From Sphingorhabdus pulchriflava (GTDB lineage Bacteria > Pseudomonadota > Alphaproteobacteria > Sphingomonadales > Sphingomonadaceae), in the NCBI RefSeq assembly GCF_003367235.1, contig NZ_QRGP01000002.1:62001-126000 (forward strand): a stretch of 64,000 nucleotides of DNA. The letters are read 5' to 3'. The notes below the pieces were generated by a model, which saw only the letters and a list, made by a program, of their open reading frames with translations, searched no databases and had not been told where the DNA came from. Within the stretch, counting starts at the first letter, position 1. Each line of letters begins with the position of its first letter. Shown in pieces: positions 44,355 to 53,810 of this stretch. The translations under genes and the position numbers were made by a program.

Positions 44355-44945
44355 TCATCGTTTCAGCAAGAACACTGCATGTTCGGCAAGCAAGTTGGCC
44401 ATTCCGGGCCCACGTTGCTTCTCGCCCGTCAGATACCACTCGCCCTCAATCGTGTAGCCGCGTTCTTTCACAAAGCTTTTGAAATCGTCGATGGTGACAT
44501 GGTGGATGTTGGGCGTGTCGTACCAGCGGTGCGGCAATTGCTTGGTCACCGGCATCCGCCCGCCAAACATATGCGCGAAACGGATCTTCCACTGGGCGAA
44601 ATTGGGGAAAGAGACAAAGGCCTGCTTGCCGATGCGCAGCAGCTGATCGAGCACAAGGTCGGGCCGCCGCGTCGTCTGCAACGTCTGGCTTAATATGGCA
44701 TAGTCGAACGAATTGTCGGGATAGTCGGCCAAGTCGGTATCGGCATCGCCCTGAACCACGGCCAGCCCGCGCGTCACAGCATTGGCGACATTGGTCGCGT
44801 CCAGTTCCATGCCGCGCGCATCAATCCCCTTCTGGTCGCGCAACGCCACCATCAGCGCACCGTCACCGCAGCCAACATCGAGCACGCGTGCACCTTCACG
44901 AACATGCGCTGCGATGGCAGCAAGGTCGGGGCGCAATCCGTTCAT
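44355..44945 (-). CDS. metW: Methionine biosynthesis protein MetW
   Basis: 196 residues. The SAM-type loop VLDVGCGDGALMVAL is near residue 20, with QTLQTTRRPDLVLDQLLRIGKQAFVSFPNFAQWKIR and LPHRWYDTPNIHHVTIDDF later, all characteristic of MetW, which is needed with MetX for homoserine acetylation in many proteobacteria. Here a GNAT gene separates it from metX, with 4-nt overlaps at both joints. Confidence 0.93.
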   Translation of the reverse strand: MNGLRPDLAAIAAHVREGARVLDVGCGDGALMVALRDQKGIDARGMELDATNVANAVTRGLAVVQGDADTDLADYPDNSFDYAILSQTLQTTRRPDLVLDQLLRIGKQAFVSFPNFAQWKIRFAHMFGGRMPVTKQLPHRWYDTPNIHHVTIDDFKSFVKERGYTIEGEWYLTGEKQRGPGMANLLAEHAVFLLKR

Positions 44946-45373
44946 TTATACACATCCGGAAAATGGCGCTGCATGAATGGCGCGGGATCGGTGACCTGCG
45001 TCCACCCCAGTCGGGCATATACGCCATGCGCGTCGCTTGTCGCCAGCAACCAGCGGCGCAGACCTTGCAGTTCGGGATGATCGTGTAGGGCTTTGACCAT
45101 CGCTTGCGCCAGACCCTGCCCTTGATGCTCTTCTAGGACATAGACATCCGCCAGATAGGCAAATGTTGCCCGGTCGGTCGTGACACGGCCAAAGCCGACT
45201 TGCGCCCCCTGTTTGAAAACGCCGACACCGATCGAGTTGGCGACGGCGGTACGGACGGTGGCGAGCGGTATCCCTGTCGACCAATAGCTTCGCGTCAAAT
45301 AGGCGTGAATGGCATCGACCTGCATCGCTGCCGGATCGGTTGAGAGGTGGTAGCCATTGCCAAGGTCGATCAT
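44942..45373 (-). CDS. GNAT acetyltransferase between metX and metW
   Basis: 143 residues. GNAT marks are [46 protein letters not shown] (acetyl-CoA loop [10 protein letters not shown]) and [16 protein letters not shown] at the C-terminus. It starts inside the metX stop and ends inside the metW start, so all three are translationally coupled. Its substrate is unknown; the placement suggests a link to methionine metabolism, though this may be chance. Confidence 0.88.
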   Translation of the reverse strand: MIDLGNGYHLSTDPAAMQVDAIHAYLTRSYWSTGIPLATVRTAVANSIGVGVFKQGAQVGFGRVTTDRATFAYLADVYVLEEHQGQGLAQAMVKALHDHPELQGLRRWLLATSDAHGVYARLGWTQVTDPAPFMQRHFPDVYK

Positions 45374-46503
45374 AATCCGCCTGCTTTCAGGAATCCGTCG
45401 ATAATCCGGTTCATTTCGGGTGCCTCGAGCAGAAATGCGTCATGGCCGAAGGGGCTCGAGAGTTCGACGAAGCTGGCCGCTGCCCCGGCCGCATTCAGCG
45501 CCTGCACCACGCGTTTGGATTCAATAGTTGGATAGAGCCAGTCGCTGTCGAAGCTGACCAGGCAGAAACGGGTGCGCGTTCCCGAAAAGGCTTTGGCGAG
45601 AACGCCGCCATGTTCCTCGGCCAGATCATAATAGTCCATCGCGCGGGTGATATAGAGATAGGAGTTGGCATCGAAGCGCTCGACGAAACTCAGTCCCTGA
45701 TGCCGCAAATAGCTTTCGACCTGGAAATCGGCATCGAAACCGAAGGTTTTGGTATCGCGGTCTTGCAACTGCCGCCCGAATTTCTGCGTCAGTCCCTCTT
45801 CGGAAAGGTAAGTGATATGTGCCGCCATGCGCGCGACCGCGAGGCCGGCATCGGGCTGGTCGACCGAGCCATAATAATTCCCGCCCTGCCAATTGGGATC
45901 GGCCATAATCGCCTGCCGCCCGACTTCGTGGAAGGCAATATTCTGCGCGCTGTGCCGCGCGGTCGAGGCGATGACGATGGCGGACTGGACACGATCCGGG
46001 AAAAGTGAGGCCCATGTCAGCGCCTGCATCCCACCCATCGACCCGCCGATGACACAGGCGAGGCGTTCTATGCCCAGATGGTCGAGCAGGATCGCCTGTG
46101 CGCGCACCATATCGGCGATGGTGATAACCGGGAAGTCCATGGCATAGGGCTCACCCGTGCCGGGATCGAAGCTGGCGGGACCGGAAGAACCCATGCAGCT
46201 GCCCAGCACGTTGATGCAGATGATGCAGTGGCGCGCGGGGTCAACGGGCTTGCCTTCGCCCACCAGACGCGTCCACCATCCGGGCTTGCCGGTGCGTGGA
46301 TGGGTCGAAGCGACATATTGGTCGCCGGTCAGCGCATGGCAGATCAGGATAGCGTTCGACTTGTCGCCGTTGAGCTCACCATAGGTTTCATAGGCGAATT
46401 CGACGGGCGCAAATTGCACGCCGCTGTCGAGCCTTACCGGCCCCAGCAGTTTAGTCCGCCTGTCGAGGCCAAAGCGACCGTCTTCACCCATGTTTTGCGC
46501 CAT
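45370..46503 (-). CDS. metX: Homoserine O-acetyltransferase MetX
   Basis: 377 residues from the ATG at 46503 ([12 protein letters not shown]); ATG at 46491 is also possible. It is the alpha/beta-hydrolase fold acyltransferase: [25 protein letters not shown], nucleophile Ser155 in IGGSMGG, and the late SDWLYPT and GHDAFLLE that supply Asp and His. It acetylates (or succinylates) homoserine in methionine synthesis. It diverges from hisC, with 67 bp between starts. Confidence 0.94.
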   Translation of the reverse strand: MAQNMGEDGRFGLDRRTKLLGPVRLDSGVQFAPVEFAYETYGELNGDKSNAILICHALTGDQYVASTHPRTGKPGWWTRLVGEGKPVDPARHCIICINVLGSCMGSSGPASFDPGTGEPYAMDFPVITIADMVRAQAILLDHLGIERLACVIGGSMGGMQALTWASLFPDRVQSAIVIASTARHSAQNIAFHEVGRQAIMADPNWQGGNYYGSVDQPDAGLAVARMAAHITYLSEEGLTQKFGRQLQDRDTKTFGFDADFQVESYLRHQGLSFVERFDANSYLYITRAMDYYDLAEEHGGVLAKAFSGTRTRFCLVSFDSDWLYPTIESKRVVQALNAAGAAASFVELSSPFGHDAFLLEAPEMNRIIDGFLKAGGL

Positions 46504-46570
46504 ATCAGGCAAGGCGGTTAAAACAATAGCTTGGTTGCGCGGAGGGCAGGGCGAGGCTATGGCGCGCGCC

Positions 46571-47668
46571 ATGACACAGCCTGCAGCCAAACCCTGGATC
46601 AACGCCATTCACGCCTACACGCCCGGCAAGGCAAAGAGCGACGACGGGCGCGTGCTGATCAAATTGTCAGCGAATGAGAATCCGCTGGGATGCAGCGAAC
46701 ATGCAATCGCGGCGCTGGTCGAGGCGCGTGCGACGCTGGCGCGTTATCCCGATCCGGCATCGAACGCGCTGCGCGAAGCGCTAGGCAAGGCTTACCGCCT
46801 CGAAACCGACCAGATCGTTTGCGGCACTGGCTCGGACGAACTGCTGAACCTGATTGCCATGGGCTATGCCGGGGCAGGGGATGAAATCATCTACGTCCGC
46901 TATGGCTTTTCGGTTTACGATATTGCCGCGCGCAAATGTGCTGCGACTGTCGTGGTTGCACCCGACAAGGATTATGGCACCGATGTCGATGCGCTTCTGG
47001 CGCTGGTCAATGAAAAGACCCGCGTGGTCTTCATAGCCAATCCCAACAATCCCACCGGCACCTTTAGCGACGACGGTGAAATCGAACGGCTGCATGCCGG
47101 ATTGCCCGCCGATTGCGTGCTCGTACTCGATCAGGCCTATGGCGAATATCTGGAGGATGACGGTCCGGCGGCGTTCGATCTGGCGCGCAAGCATGCCAAT
47201 GTCCTCATCACCCGCACCTTTTCGAAGATTTACGGACTGGCAGCGGAACGCATCGGCTGGGCCTATGGTCAGCCGGGTCTGATCGCGACGCTGAACCGCA
47301 TCCGCGCGCCGTTTAATGTCACCAGCGCAGGGCAGGCGGCCGCGATTGCTGCGCTCGCCGACACCGAATTTGTCACACACAGCCGCAAGCATAATCTCGA
47401 ATGGCGTGAGTGGATGGCGAGCGAAATCGCTTCGCTGTCCAATCACGGCCTGAAGGCGATCCCGAGCTGGGCGAATTTCCTGATGATTATTTTCGAAGGC
47501 AAGACGAGCGCCGAAACTGTCTACAAGGACCTGATGGACGAAGGCTATATCGTCCGTTGGCTGCCTGGGCAGGGTCTTGCCAATGGCCTGCGCATCACCA
47601 TCGGCAGCGAAGAGGAAAATCTTGGGGTGATGGCGGCACTGCGCAAGATATTGGACCGGCACGGCTAA
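46571..47668 (+). CDS. hisC: Histidinol-phosphate aminotransferase
   Basis: 365 residues from the ATG at 46571 ([16 protein letters not shown]); an in-frame ATG at 46559 would add four residues. Family marks are [19 protein letters not shown] and the PLP lysine K219 in [15 protein letters not shown]. It transaminates imidazole acetol phosphate in histidine synthesis and, in this neighbourhood with tyrA, may also act on aromatic keto acids. It overlaps tyrA by 1 nt (TAATG). Confidence 0.93.
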   Translation: MTQPAAKPWINAIHAYTPGKAKSDDGRVLIKLSANENPLGCSEHAIAALVEARATLARYPDPASNALREALGKAYRLETDQIVCGTGSDELLNLIAMGYAGAGDEIIYVRYGFSVYDIAARKCAATVVVAPDKDYGTDVDALLALVNEKTRVVFIANPNNPTGTFSDDGEIERLHAGLPADCVLVLDQAYGEYLEDDGPAAFDLARKHANVLITRTFSKIYGLAAERIGWAYGQPGLIATLNRIRAPFNVTSAGQAAAIAALADTEFVTHSRKHNLEWREWMASEIASLSNHGLKAIPSWANFLMIIFEGKTSAETVYKDLMDEGYIVRWLPGQGLANGLRITIGSEEENLGVMAALRKILDRHG

Positions 47669-48573
47669 TGCTGCCCTTTGCGCGTGTCTCGATTATCGGC
47701 TTGGGCCTGATCGGCTCGTCGGTAGCGCGCGCGGTCAAGGCCAACATGCCCGAGGTGCGGATCACGGGTTTTGACGCTGACCCTGAAGTGCGCGATCGTG
47801 CACACGATTTGGGCTTTTGCGACGATGTTGCCGACACGGCCGGAACGGCTGTGATAGATGCGGGGCTGGTCATTCTCTGCGTGCCCGTCGGGGCCATGGG
47901 GTTGGTGGCCGAACAGATGGCAGCCGACCTGCCTGCCGATGCGATCGTCAGCGATGTTGGCAGCTGCAAACAGAGCGTCGCTGAAGCATTGGCAGCAGCG
48001 CTACCCGAGGCGACAATCATCCCTGCGCACCCAGTGGCGGGTACCGAGAAAAGTGGCCCTGATGCGGGCTTTGCAACCTTGTTCAAAGGCCGCTGGTGCA
48101 TCCTGACCCCGCCGACAAACGCGCCTGAAGCGGCGGTGGCGGCGCTGTCGACATTTTGGCAACGGCTCGGCGCCGATGTCGAGATCATGGATGCGCGCCA
48201 CCACGACCTTGTGTTGGCGATAACCAGCCATTTGCCCCACCTGATCGCCTATACCATCGTTGGCACGGCCGATGATCTGGGCGAAGTGACGCAGAGCGAA
48301 GTGATCAAATATTCGGCCGGCGGCTTTCGCGATTTCACCCGCATCGCAGCCTCTGATCCGGTGATGTGGCGCGACGTTTTCCTCAACAACAAGGAAGCCG
48401 TGCTCGAAATGCTGCAGCGGTTCAGCGAAGATCTGACCGCGCTGCAACGCGCGATCCGCTATGGCAAGGGCGACGACCTTGAAGCCCTATTTGCCCGTAC
48501 TCGAGACATTCGCCGTTCGATCGTTGAGCAGGGTCAGGATGATGATGCACCCGACTTCGGGCGCAAGCACTAA
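47668..48573 (+). CDS. tyrA: Prephenate/arogenate dehydrogenase (TyrA family)
   Basis: 301 residues. The NAD(P) loop GLGLIGSSVARAV starts near residue 11, SDVGSCKQSV and HPVAGTEKSGPDAG are the prephenate dehydrogenase active-site blocks with the catalytic His, and ITSHLPHLIAYTIVG and GGFRDFTRIAASDP follow. It oxidatively decarboxylates prephenate (or arogenate) toward tyrosine. The pair hisC-tyrA is common in alphaproteobacteria. Confidence 0.92.
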   Translation: MLPFARVSIIGLGLIGSSVARAVKANMPEVRITGFDADPEVRDRAHDLGFCDDVADTAGTAVIDAGLVILCVPVGAMGLVAEQMAADLPADAIVSDVGSCKQSVAEALAAALPEATIIPAHPVAGTEKSGPDAGFATLFKGRWCILTPPTNAPEAAVAALSTFWQRLGADVEIMDARHHDLVLAITSHLPHLIAYTIVGTADDLGEVTQSEVIKYSAGGFRDFTRIAASDPVMWRDVFLNNKEAVLEMLQRFSEDLTALQRAIRYGKGDDLEALFARTRDIRRSIVEQGQDDDAPDFGRKH

Positions 48574-49262
48574 GCTGGGTCGTTCAAAGCGTTAATGGCC
48601 GCATGCACCCGCGCTTCGACTTCATCACGCGGAAGACCTGGCGGGATGGTCTCACCCACCTTGTAAGTCATCGTTCCGCTATGCCACCAGGGTTTGCCTT
48701 TAGGTGTCAGCACGCCGCTGTTCACAGCTACCGGTACCACCGGCAGGCCGAGTAGCTTGTAGAGCCCGGCAAAGCCTGACTGCAGCGGCGGTCTCTCCCC
48801 ATGCGGTACTCGGGTGCCCTCGGGGAAGATAACGATAGGGCGGCCATCGGCTTGCATCTTGCGCGCCAGCAATATCATGGCGCGCAATGCGCTGGCCCCG
48901 GCATCACGATCTACCGGAATCATGCCATAGGCCTTGGCGGCCGTGCCCCAACCCGGAATATCGAACAACTCGCGTTTGGTGACCACTGCAGGCATGCGGA
49001 ACAGGTGCGGCATGTCGATCGTTTCAAACATGCTTTCATGTTTGATTGCATATAGCACCGGCTGGTCAGACAGTTGGCCGTCGACTTTGGTGCGAATACC
49101 GAGCAGCCAGCGCGCGGAAAAATGGTGGAAGCGACTCCAGCCATGCACCGAAGCGATCAACAAAGGCCGCGAGACATAGGTGCCGAGTAACGCCCCGAGC
49201 ACAAATGGAACCGAGCCGATGTAAAAGACAACCGCGAATAACAGGGAGCGCAGCAGAAACAT
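48570..49262 (-). CDS. plsC: 1-acyl-sn-glycerol-3-phosphate acyltransferase (PlsC-like)
   Basis: 230 residues with an N-terminal hydrophobic segment. It has the acyltransferase blocks: KHESMFETID around H75, where the canonical HX4D acid is a glutamate (E80), and FPEGTRVPHGE that binds glycerol phosphate. It would acylate lysophosphatidic acid at the inner membrane. The acidic change is probably a subfamily trait. It follows the DUF218 gene by 6 bp and ends in a 4-nt overlap with tyrA. Confidence 0.88.
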   Translation of the reverse strand: MFLLRSLLFAVVFYIGSVPFVLGALLGTYVSRPLLIASVHGWSRFHHFSARWLLGIRTKVDGQLSDQPVLYAIKHESMFETIDMPHLFRMPAVVTKRELFDIPGWGTAAKAYGMIPVDRDAGASALRAMILLARKMQADGRPIVIFPEGTRVPHGERPPLQSGFAGLYKLLGLPVVPVAVNSGVLTPKGKPWWHSGTMTYKVGETIPPGLPRDEVEARVHAAINALNDPA

Positions 49263-49268
49263 TTGGCG

Positions 49269-49799
49269 TCACAGCCCAGCGATTGCGGCAATCCCGCGCA
49301 ACCAATATTTGTTATATTCGCGGAACAATATCTGCAGTGTCGGCTGGCTGGGGACGGCGTCGGGGATCACCTCAACATCGTCGGGCAAAGCAATCGAGAT
49401 TTCCAGCATCGCCCTGCGCATATGCCAGTCATGCGTTACCAGTCGTAGCGACTGCACATTGTTGCGTGCAACCCAGCGAGCGGTTTCAAGCGCATTCGAG
49501 CGGGTGTCAACCGCCCGGAAGCCCAGATCGATGCAGCAATTGAACAGCTTCATCGGACGCTTATATTCGGCGGCGAGCTCAGCTGGCTTCACGTCCAGGT
49601 CGACGCCCGAAATCAGCATGCGGCGCGCCTTGCCATTTTCGATGACTTCCAGCCCCCGGTCGATCCTTTTGGCGCCGCCTGTCAGCACGACCACAGCATC
49701 GGTGCGGTCAAGCGCAGCGGGTTGCGGCAGGAATAGCGCAAATCCGGCAAAGCCGAGCATCCAGATCAACAGGATGAGGGAGAGGATTCGTCTGATCAT
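49269..49799 (-). CDS. YdcF/SanA-like DUF218 membrane protein
   Basis: 176 residues with one N-terminal membrane segment (LSLILLIWMLGFAGFALFL). The DUF218 fold is seen as DAVVVLTGGAKRIDRGLEVIENGKARRMLISG, STRSNALETARWVARN and LRLVTHDWHMRRAMLEI. Proteins of this family are linked to envelope functions but have no established reaction. It overlaps ftsX by 4 nt, in the order ftsE-ftsX-DUF218-plsC. Confidence 0.88.
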   Translation of the reverse strand: MIRRILSLILLIWMLGFAGFALFLPQPAALDRTDAVVVLTGGAKRIDRGLEVIENGKARRMLISGVDLDVKPAELAAEYKRPMKLFNCCIDLGFRAVDTRSNALETARWVARNNVQSLRLVTHDWHMRRAMLEISIALPDDVEVIPDAVPSQPTLQILFREYNKYWLRGIAAIAGL

Positions 49800-50692
49800 A
49801 GCATTTTCTTCAGCGTTGACAGCACTGTCCAGCGCGCCATTGCCATCGACAATGTAGTAACCGCCGCAGGTATCAACAGCAAGAGCAGCCAGCCATAGAG
49901 TGGCATTACCGCCCCGGCGAGCAAGCCGGGTTCAAGTGCGGCAAAACGCTCCTGCAAAAGCAGCACGATGACGGCGGCCCCCATCACCCCGATTACACCG
50001 CCGAAAAGTGCGTCCAGCGCAACGCGGCGCTGGAAAAGGCGTGCCGCCTGTAAATCGGTTGACCCCATCATGTGCATGATTTCGATCGTTGGGCGGTGCG
50101 TATTGAGCGCACCGCGCACGGCGAGCGCCACAGTCGCCGCTGTCGCCAGAAGCAGCAACAGAACAATTCCGCCCGCCAACAGCAACAGTGATCGCATCAA
50201 ACCGAACCAGGGCTGTAACCAGCCAGCATTGCCGTCGATACGGATCGTTGGTGCTATGAGCGACAGCTCCCGTTGCATAGCCGCAAGCCTGTCGCGGCCA
50301 GGGGTGGCTTCAAACTCGATATCTATCAAAGCTGGCACGGGAATTTCAGCATCGCTTGCCGCCTGCCCAAGCCAGGGTTCGAGCAAGGCCCTCGCCTCTT
50401 CATCGGGGACGGCACCGGCACTAACCACGCCGGGCATCTCCTCCAGCCGGTTGGCGACGCGGCTCTGTTGATATTGACGCGCGCCCGGGTCGCTTTCGAG
50501 GATTTGGGCTGTTGCTTGCCGCGAAAGTTCGGCACCGCCCTTGCTGGCGGCATGGGCAAGGACCAGCGCGGCAGCGGCGGCCAAAAGCGTCAGAAAGATC
50601 ATGATAGCCATGACCCACGGCATCGCACCGGTGAAACGCCCGTCGGGGATTAGCTTGCGGTCGTGCGCGGCAATGGTGAAGGGCAGTCGCAT
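49796..50692 (-). CDS. ftsX: Cell division ABC transporter permease FtsX
   Basis: 298 residues. One membrane segment near 30-50, a periplasmic loop, then three more, the FtsX layout; the segment ALNTHRPTIEIMHMMGSTDLQAARLFQRRVALDALFGGVIG is the typical cytoplasmic coupling region. With FtsE it activates peptidoglycan hydrolases at the division site. It starts 9 bp after ftsE ends. Confidence 0.9.
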   Translation of the reverse strand: MRLPFTIAAHDRKLIPDGRFTGAMPWVMAIMIFLTLLAAAAALVLAHAASKGGAELSRQATAQILESDPGARQYQQSRVANRLEEMPGVVSAGAVPDEEARALLEPWLGQAASDAEIPVPALIDIEFEATPGRDRLAAMQRELSLIAPTIRIDGNAGWLQPWFGLMRSLLLLAGGIVLLLLLATAATVALAVRGALNTHRPTIEIMHMMGSTDLQAARLFQRRVALDALFGGVIGVMGAAVIVLLLQERFAALEPGLLAGAVMPLYGWLLLLLIPAAVTTLSMAMARWTVLSTLKKML

Positions 50693-50701
50693 AAACGGCC
50701 C

Positions 50702-51415
50702 CTAGTTCCGCAGCACCAATGGCCGCGGCGGGTGTTTGAGCGATCCGGTCGGGTCAGATAACCTGCCCTTGTCGAGCCGCATCATCTGGGCACCTTCGAT
50801 TTCCTGCAACAGATGAATATCGTGCGTGGCGACAATGACGGTGGTGCCCAGCCGGTTGAGCGCGGCGAATAATTTCAACAGGCGTAGTGCCATATCAGGA
50901 TCGACATTGCCGGTGGGTTCATCCGCCACCAGAATTTCGGGCCTGCCGATGACGGCACGGGCAATGGCCACCCTTTGCTGCTCTCCGCCAGAGAGCGTAG
51001 CCGGTCTTGCATCGGCGCGCTCGGTCAAGCCGATCCACGCCAGCATTTCATTGACCGGGCCTTCCAGATCGCGCTCGGAAATACCAGCGATGCGCAGCGG
51101 CAGGGCGATATTGTCGAAAGCGGTCAGGTGAGGGACCAGACGGAAATCCTGAAAAACAACACCGATGCGTCGCCGGAAGCCAGGTAGCCTCGCGCGTGGC
51201 ATGTTGACCAGATCCTCGCCAAACATGCGGATCGCGCCGCGGCTGGGCCGGTGAGACAGATAGAGCAGCTTCAATAGTGATGTCTTGCCTGCGCCTGACG
51301 CCCCGGTCAAAAAATAGAAACTGCCCGGAAACAGCCGAAAGCTGACGTCGGTCAGCGTCTCAGCCCCCGTGCCGTATCGCAGGCCTACATTGTCGAATTC
51401 GGCAACGCTTTGCAT
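50702..51415 (-). CDS. ftsE: Cell division ATP-binding protein FtsE
   Basis: 237 residues from the ATG at 51415 (MQSVAEFDNVGLRYG). Walker A GASGAGKT is at 38-45, the signature LSGGEQQRVAIARA follows, and Walker B is ILVADEPTGNVD. FtsE powers the FtsEX complex. It is divergent from the zinc-ribbon protein gene, with 157 bp between starts. Confidence 0.93.
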   Translation of the reverse strand: MQSVAEFDNVGLRYGTGAETLTDVSFRLFPGSFYFLTGASGAGKTSLLKLLYLSHRPSRGAIRMFGEDLVNMPRARLPGFRRRIGVVFQDFRLVPHLTAFDNIALPLRIAGISERDLEGPVNEMLAWIGLTERADARPATLSGGEQQRVAIARAVIGRPEILVADEPTGNVDPDMALRLLKLFAALNRLGTTVIVATHDIHLLQEIEGAQMMRLDKGRLSDPTGSLKHPPRPLVLRN

Positions 51416-51572
51416 CGCAGCAGCGCATTGCACATCTGGCGCGCGCGCGCAAAGGGATGTTTGGCAAATGTGTTGGGACAGGGCGGTGCGTTGCAACGAT
51501 AAAGTGCAGCCATTCCACAGTATAATGGCTTGACCTACTTGCATCGTGCGAATCGGTGATGTTTATGGAGGC

Positions 51573-52442
51573 ATGCTGCTGATTTGTCCGGAATGTCGCA
51601 CCCGCTATGTCGTTCCCGACGGTGCTATTGGCGTGGTAGGTCGGCAAGTACGTTGCGCAAATTGTCGTCACAGCTGGTTCCAGCAAGGCACCGCAACGCC
51701 CCCGGCCCCCCCGGCTCCGGCTTTTGTCGCTCCGCCCGAAGCGGCGCCGCAGGCTGTCGAACCCGGACCCGATACCATTGAGCCTTCGGAATCGATCGAT
51801 GACGCCGCAGCGTCAGTCGCTGACGAACCCGAAACGCCGCTCGCAAAACCCGGATTTTCTGCGTTTGATCGGCCCGAGCCAGAGGTGTCTCCCGCCGAAA
51901 CGCCGATTCCGCCTTCGTTCGATCGGCCTGCTTTTCAGGATGTGCCTCCGGTGCCTGCCTATACTGCCCTGGCAGAACCCGAAATCGTCCGTAGCCAGTT
52001 TGCGCACGAACCGCCTTTCCGACCGCGGCGTAACCCGGCCAAATTGATGACCTATGCAGCGGTTGCTTTTGCTATCGTCATCGCGGCACTGGCGGCAGCG
52101 ACCTGGCATTTCGGCTGGCTGGAAAACAGCTTCGTCGCCAGCGGGCAGGAACCTGATCTCAAAATAGAACTGCACGACAATCTCGAACTGGGTCGCGATG
52201 CGGATGGATCACCTTATTTCATTGCCAGCGGCTCGATTGTGAACCCCACTTCGCGTCCACAACGTGTCCCAGAACTTCTGGTAACGTTGAAAGATGCGAG
52301 CGGTCGATCAGTGTACAGCTGGACAATGAAGGCACCGGTCCGCACTTTGGCCCCTGGCGGCAAGGTGGACTTCAGCCAATTGCGCCGTGACGTTCCGCTC
52401 GCCGCATCGCGGATCAGCGTCGGCTGGGCCATAGACGGCTAA
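51573..52442 (+). CDS. Zinc-ribbon (MJ0042-type) membrane protein with DUF3426-like C-terminus
   Basis: 289 residues from the ATG at 51573; GTG at 51546 is in frame and the Shine-Dalgarno spacing of the ATG is tight, so the start is uncertain. The N-terminus is a four-cysteine ribbon: CPEC (5, 8) and CANC (28, 31). A long Pro/Glu-rich stretch follows, then a membrane helix (LMTYAAVAFAIVIAALAAATWHF, about 158-180) and a beta-rich domain with IASGSIVNPTSRPQRVPELLVTLKDASG. The family occurs in proteobacteria; the role is unknown. Confidence 0.82.
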   Translation: MLLICPECRTRYVVPDGAIGVVGRQVRCANCRHSWFQQGTATPPAPPAPAFVAPPEAAPQAVEPGPDTIEPSESIDDAAASVADEPETPLAKPGFSAFDRPEPEVSPAETPIPPSFDRPAFQDVPPVPAYTALAEPEIVRSQFAHEPPFRPRRNPAKLMTYAAVAFAIVIAALAAATWHFGWLENSFVASGQEPDLKIELHDNLELGRDADGSPYFIASGSIVNPTSRPQRVPELLVTLKDASGRSVYSWTMKAPVRTLAPGGKVDFSQLRRDVPLAASRISVGWAIDG

Positions 52443-52449
52443 GACCTTT

Positions 52450-52647
52450 TCAATAAAATTCGATCAGCTGCACACCTGCACGGTTGCGGATCTGTCGACG
52501 CGGGCGATCCCGGTTCGACTGGGTTGGCTCGGCTGGACCAATAACCTCGAGTTGGATGATCGTGACCGAAGCTGTCACGACAGCCTGCGAACGTGGCGGC
52601 GGCGCTTCGGTGGCCTGTGTGGCCAATAGGGAAAGCAGCACGAACAT
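52450..52647 (-). CDS. Small putative exported protein
   Basis: 65 residues. A short signal-like N-terminus (MFVLLSLLATQATEA) is followed by AVVTASVTIIQLEVI and a basic C-terminus RPRRQIRNRAGVQLIEFY. It resembles short secreted sphingomonad proteins that end in the same style, but no Shine-Dalgarno sequence is visible and the evidence is thin. It converges on the zinc-ribbon gene with a 7-bp gap. Confidence 0.4.
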   Translation of the reverse strand: MFVLLSLLATQATEAPPPRSQAVVTASVTIIQLEVIGPAEPTQSNRDRPRRQIRNRAGVQLIEFY

Positions 52648-52858
52648 CGCACTGCTTTAACTATCTGTTAATCTTTGTCCGCAAGCCGGAAAGAGGGTTA
52701 ATTCCGGAGATCGGAGTGGATGCTAACCAGAAATGTGGTGCCCGCCACATTTCCGCCCCGAATTGTGACAGATAGACGGCCGGAAATTATCATGGATATA
52801 GCGGTTGCGCCTGCAACGGCCTTTTGCTAGTGGCGCGCTCCTACCTGTCAGGGCAAGT

Positions 52859-52945
52859 GCGGTCATGGCGGAATTGGTAGACGCGCAACGTTGAGGTCGT
52901 TGTGGGCGAAAGCCCGTGGAAGTTCGAGTCTTCTTGACCGCACCA
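52859..52945 (+). tRNA. tRNA-Leu (GAG anticodon)
   Basis: 87 nt with encoded CCA and the long variable arm of class II tRNAs (GTGGGCGAAAGCCCGT). Acceptor GCGGTCA/TGACCGC, anticodon loop TTGAGGT (GAG) on stem CAACG/CGTTG, T-arm GGAAG-TTCGAGT-CTTCT. Confidence 0.97.
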
Positions 52946-53174
52946 TTTTCTTGAAAGCATTGTTTTTCAATAGTATAGATGCGAGCTATTTTGGTTTCGT
53001 TCGCTCTGCCCGACCAATCCTGTTTTGCGAAACACTGCTTGGTGGAAACTGTTTTGGTTTTCAGATTTGCCCGCAATTCTGTTGTTTATATGTACTAGTT
53101 TGCTTGAACGCAAAATATCAACGGCCATGATGCTTTGTATGACCGGCGTAACGTTTGGGACAAGGCTTCACTAA

Positions 53175-53810
53175 ATGAACGCAGAACGTATCATTGTCGC
53201 AGATGATCACCCCATGTTCCGGGACGCGCTGGTGCACAGCCTGCGCGCGGAGTTTCCAGAGGCCGATGTGGTCGAGTTTGACAATCTGCCCAATGCGCTA
53301 ACTGCTGCGCGCGACGGTCCCTCACCGGACATGTTCATTCTCGATCTGGTCTTTCCGGGAATGGAAGGCCCCTCGTCGATCAGCAACCTGCGGAGAGAGT
53401 TCCCCGCCGCATCGCTGATTGTGATCACCATGCTTGAAGATCCGAATGTCGCGGATCAGTTGCTTGATGCAGGGGCTGATGGGTTTCTAGGCAAAGGTTT
53501 GACATCGGGAGCAATTTTGGACGGTATTCGGGCTGTGCGTGCAGGCGAATATGTCGTCAACGTGACGGCTCAAGCTCAAGGCCTACCGCCGGAAAAGCCG
53601 ATGCTCACGCCCAGGCAGTTCGAAATTTTGCGCTTACTTAGTACAAACATGCCGAACAAACTGATCGCGCGCGATTTGGGGCTCTCGCATTTCACCGTGC
53701 GCAACCATGTGTCCATATTGATGCGTAGCCTGAAGGTCCAGCGCAGGAACCAGCTTGGCCCGCGCGCTGCGGCGTTAGGGCTCATCGCGGTTGGCGATAC
53801 GCAGGGCTGA
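53175..53810 (+). CDS. NarL/LuxR-family response regulator
   Basis: 211 residues. The receiver domain (4-120) has the acidic pair ADDH near 9-12, phospho-acceptor Asp57 in FILDLVFPGMEG, and VITMLEDPN and FLGKG (signalling Lys). The C-terminal LuxR helix-turn-helix is LTPRQFEILRLLSTNMPNKLIARDLGLSHFTVRNHVSILMRSLKV. It would act as a DNA-binding transcription factor. It lies tail to tail with a hybrid histidine kinase and overlaps its end by 36 nt, so they are probably partners. Confidence 0.92.
   Translation: MNAERIIVADDHPMFRDALVHSLRAEFPEADVVEFDNLPNALTAARDGPSPDMFILDLVFPGMEGPSSISNLRREFPAASLIVITMLEDPNVADQLLDAGADGFLGKGLTSGAILDGIRAVRAGEYVVNVTAQAQGLPPEKPMLTPRQFEILRLLSTNMPNKLIARDLGLSHFTVRNHVSILMRSLKVQRRNQLGPRAAALGLIAVGDTQG

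Noticed and set aside
46781-47662. 293-residue open frame antisense to hisC
   Set aside because: High-GC shadow frame; hisC is a strong conserved match and the antisense has no recognisable domain.
52723-53076. 117-residue minus-strand open frame across tRNA-Leu
   Set aside because: It is antisense to a clear tRNA gene and contains no domain; the tRNA explains the conserved structure.
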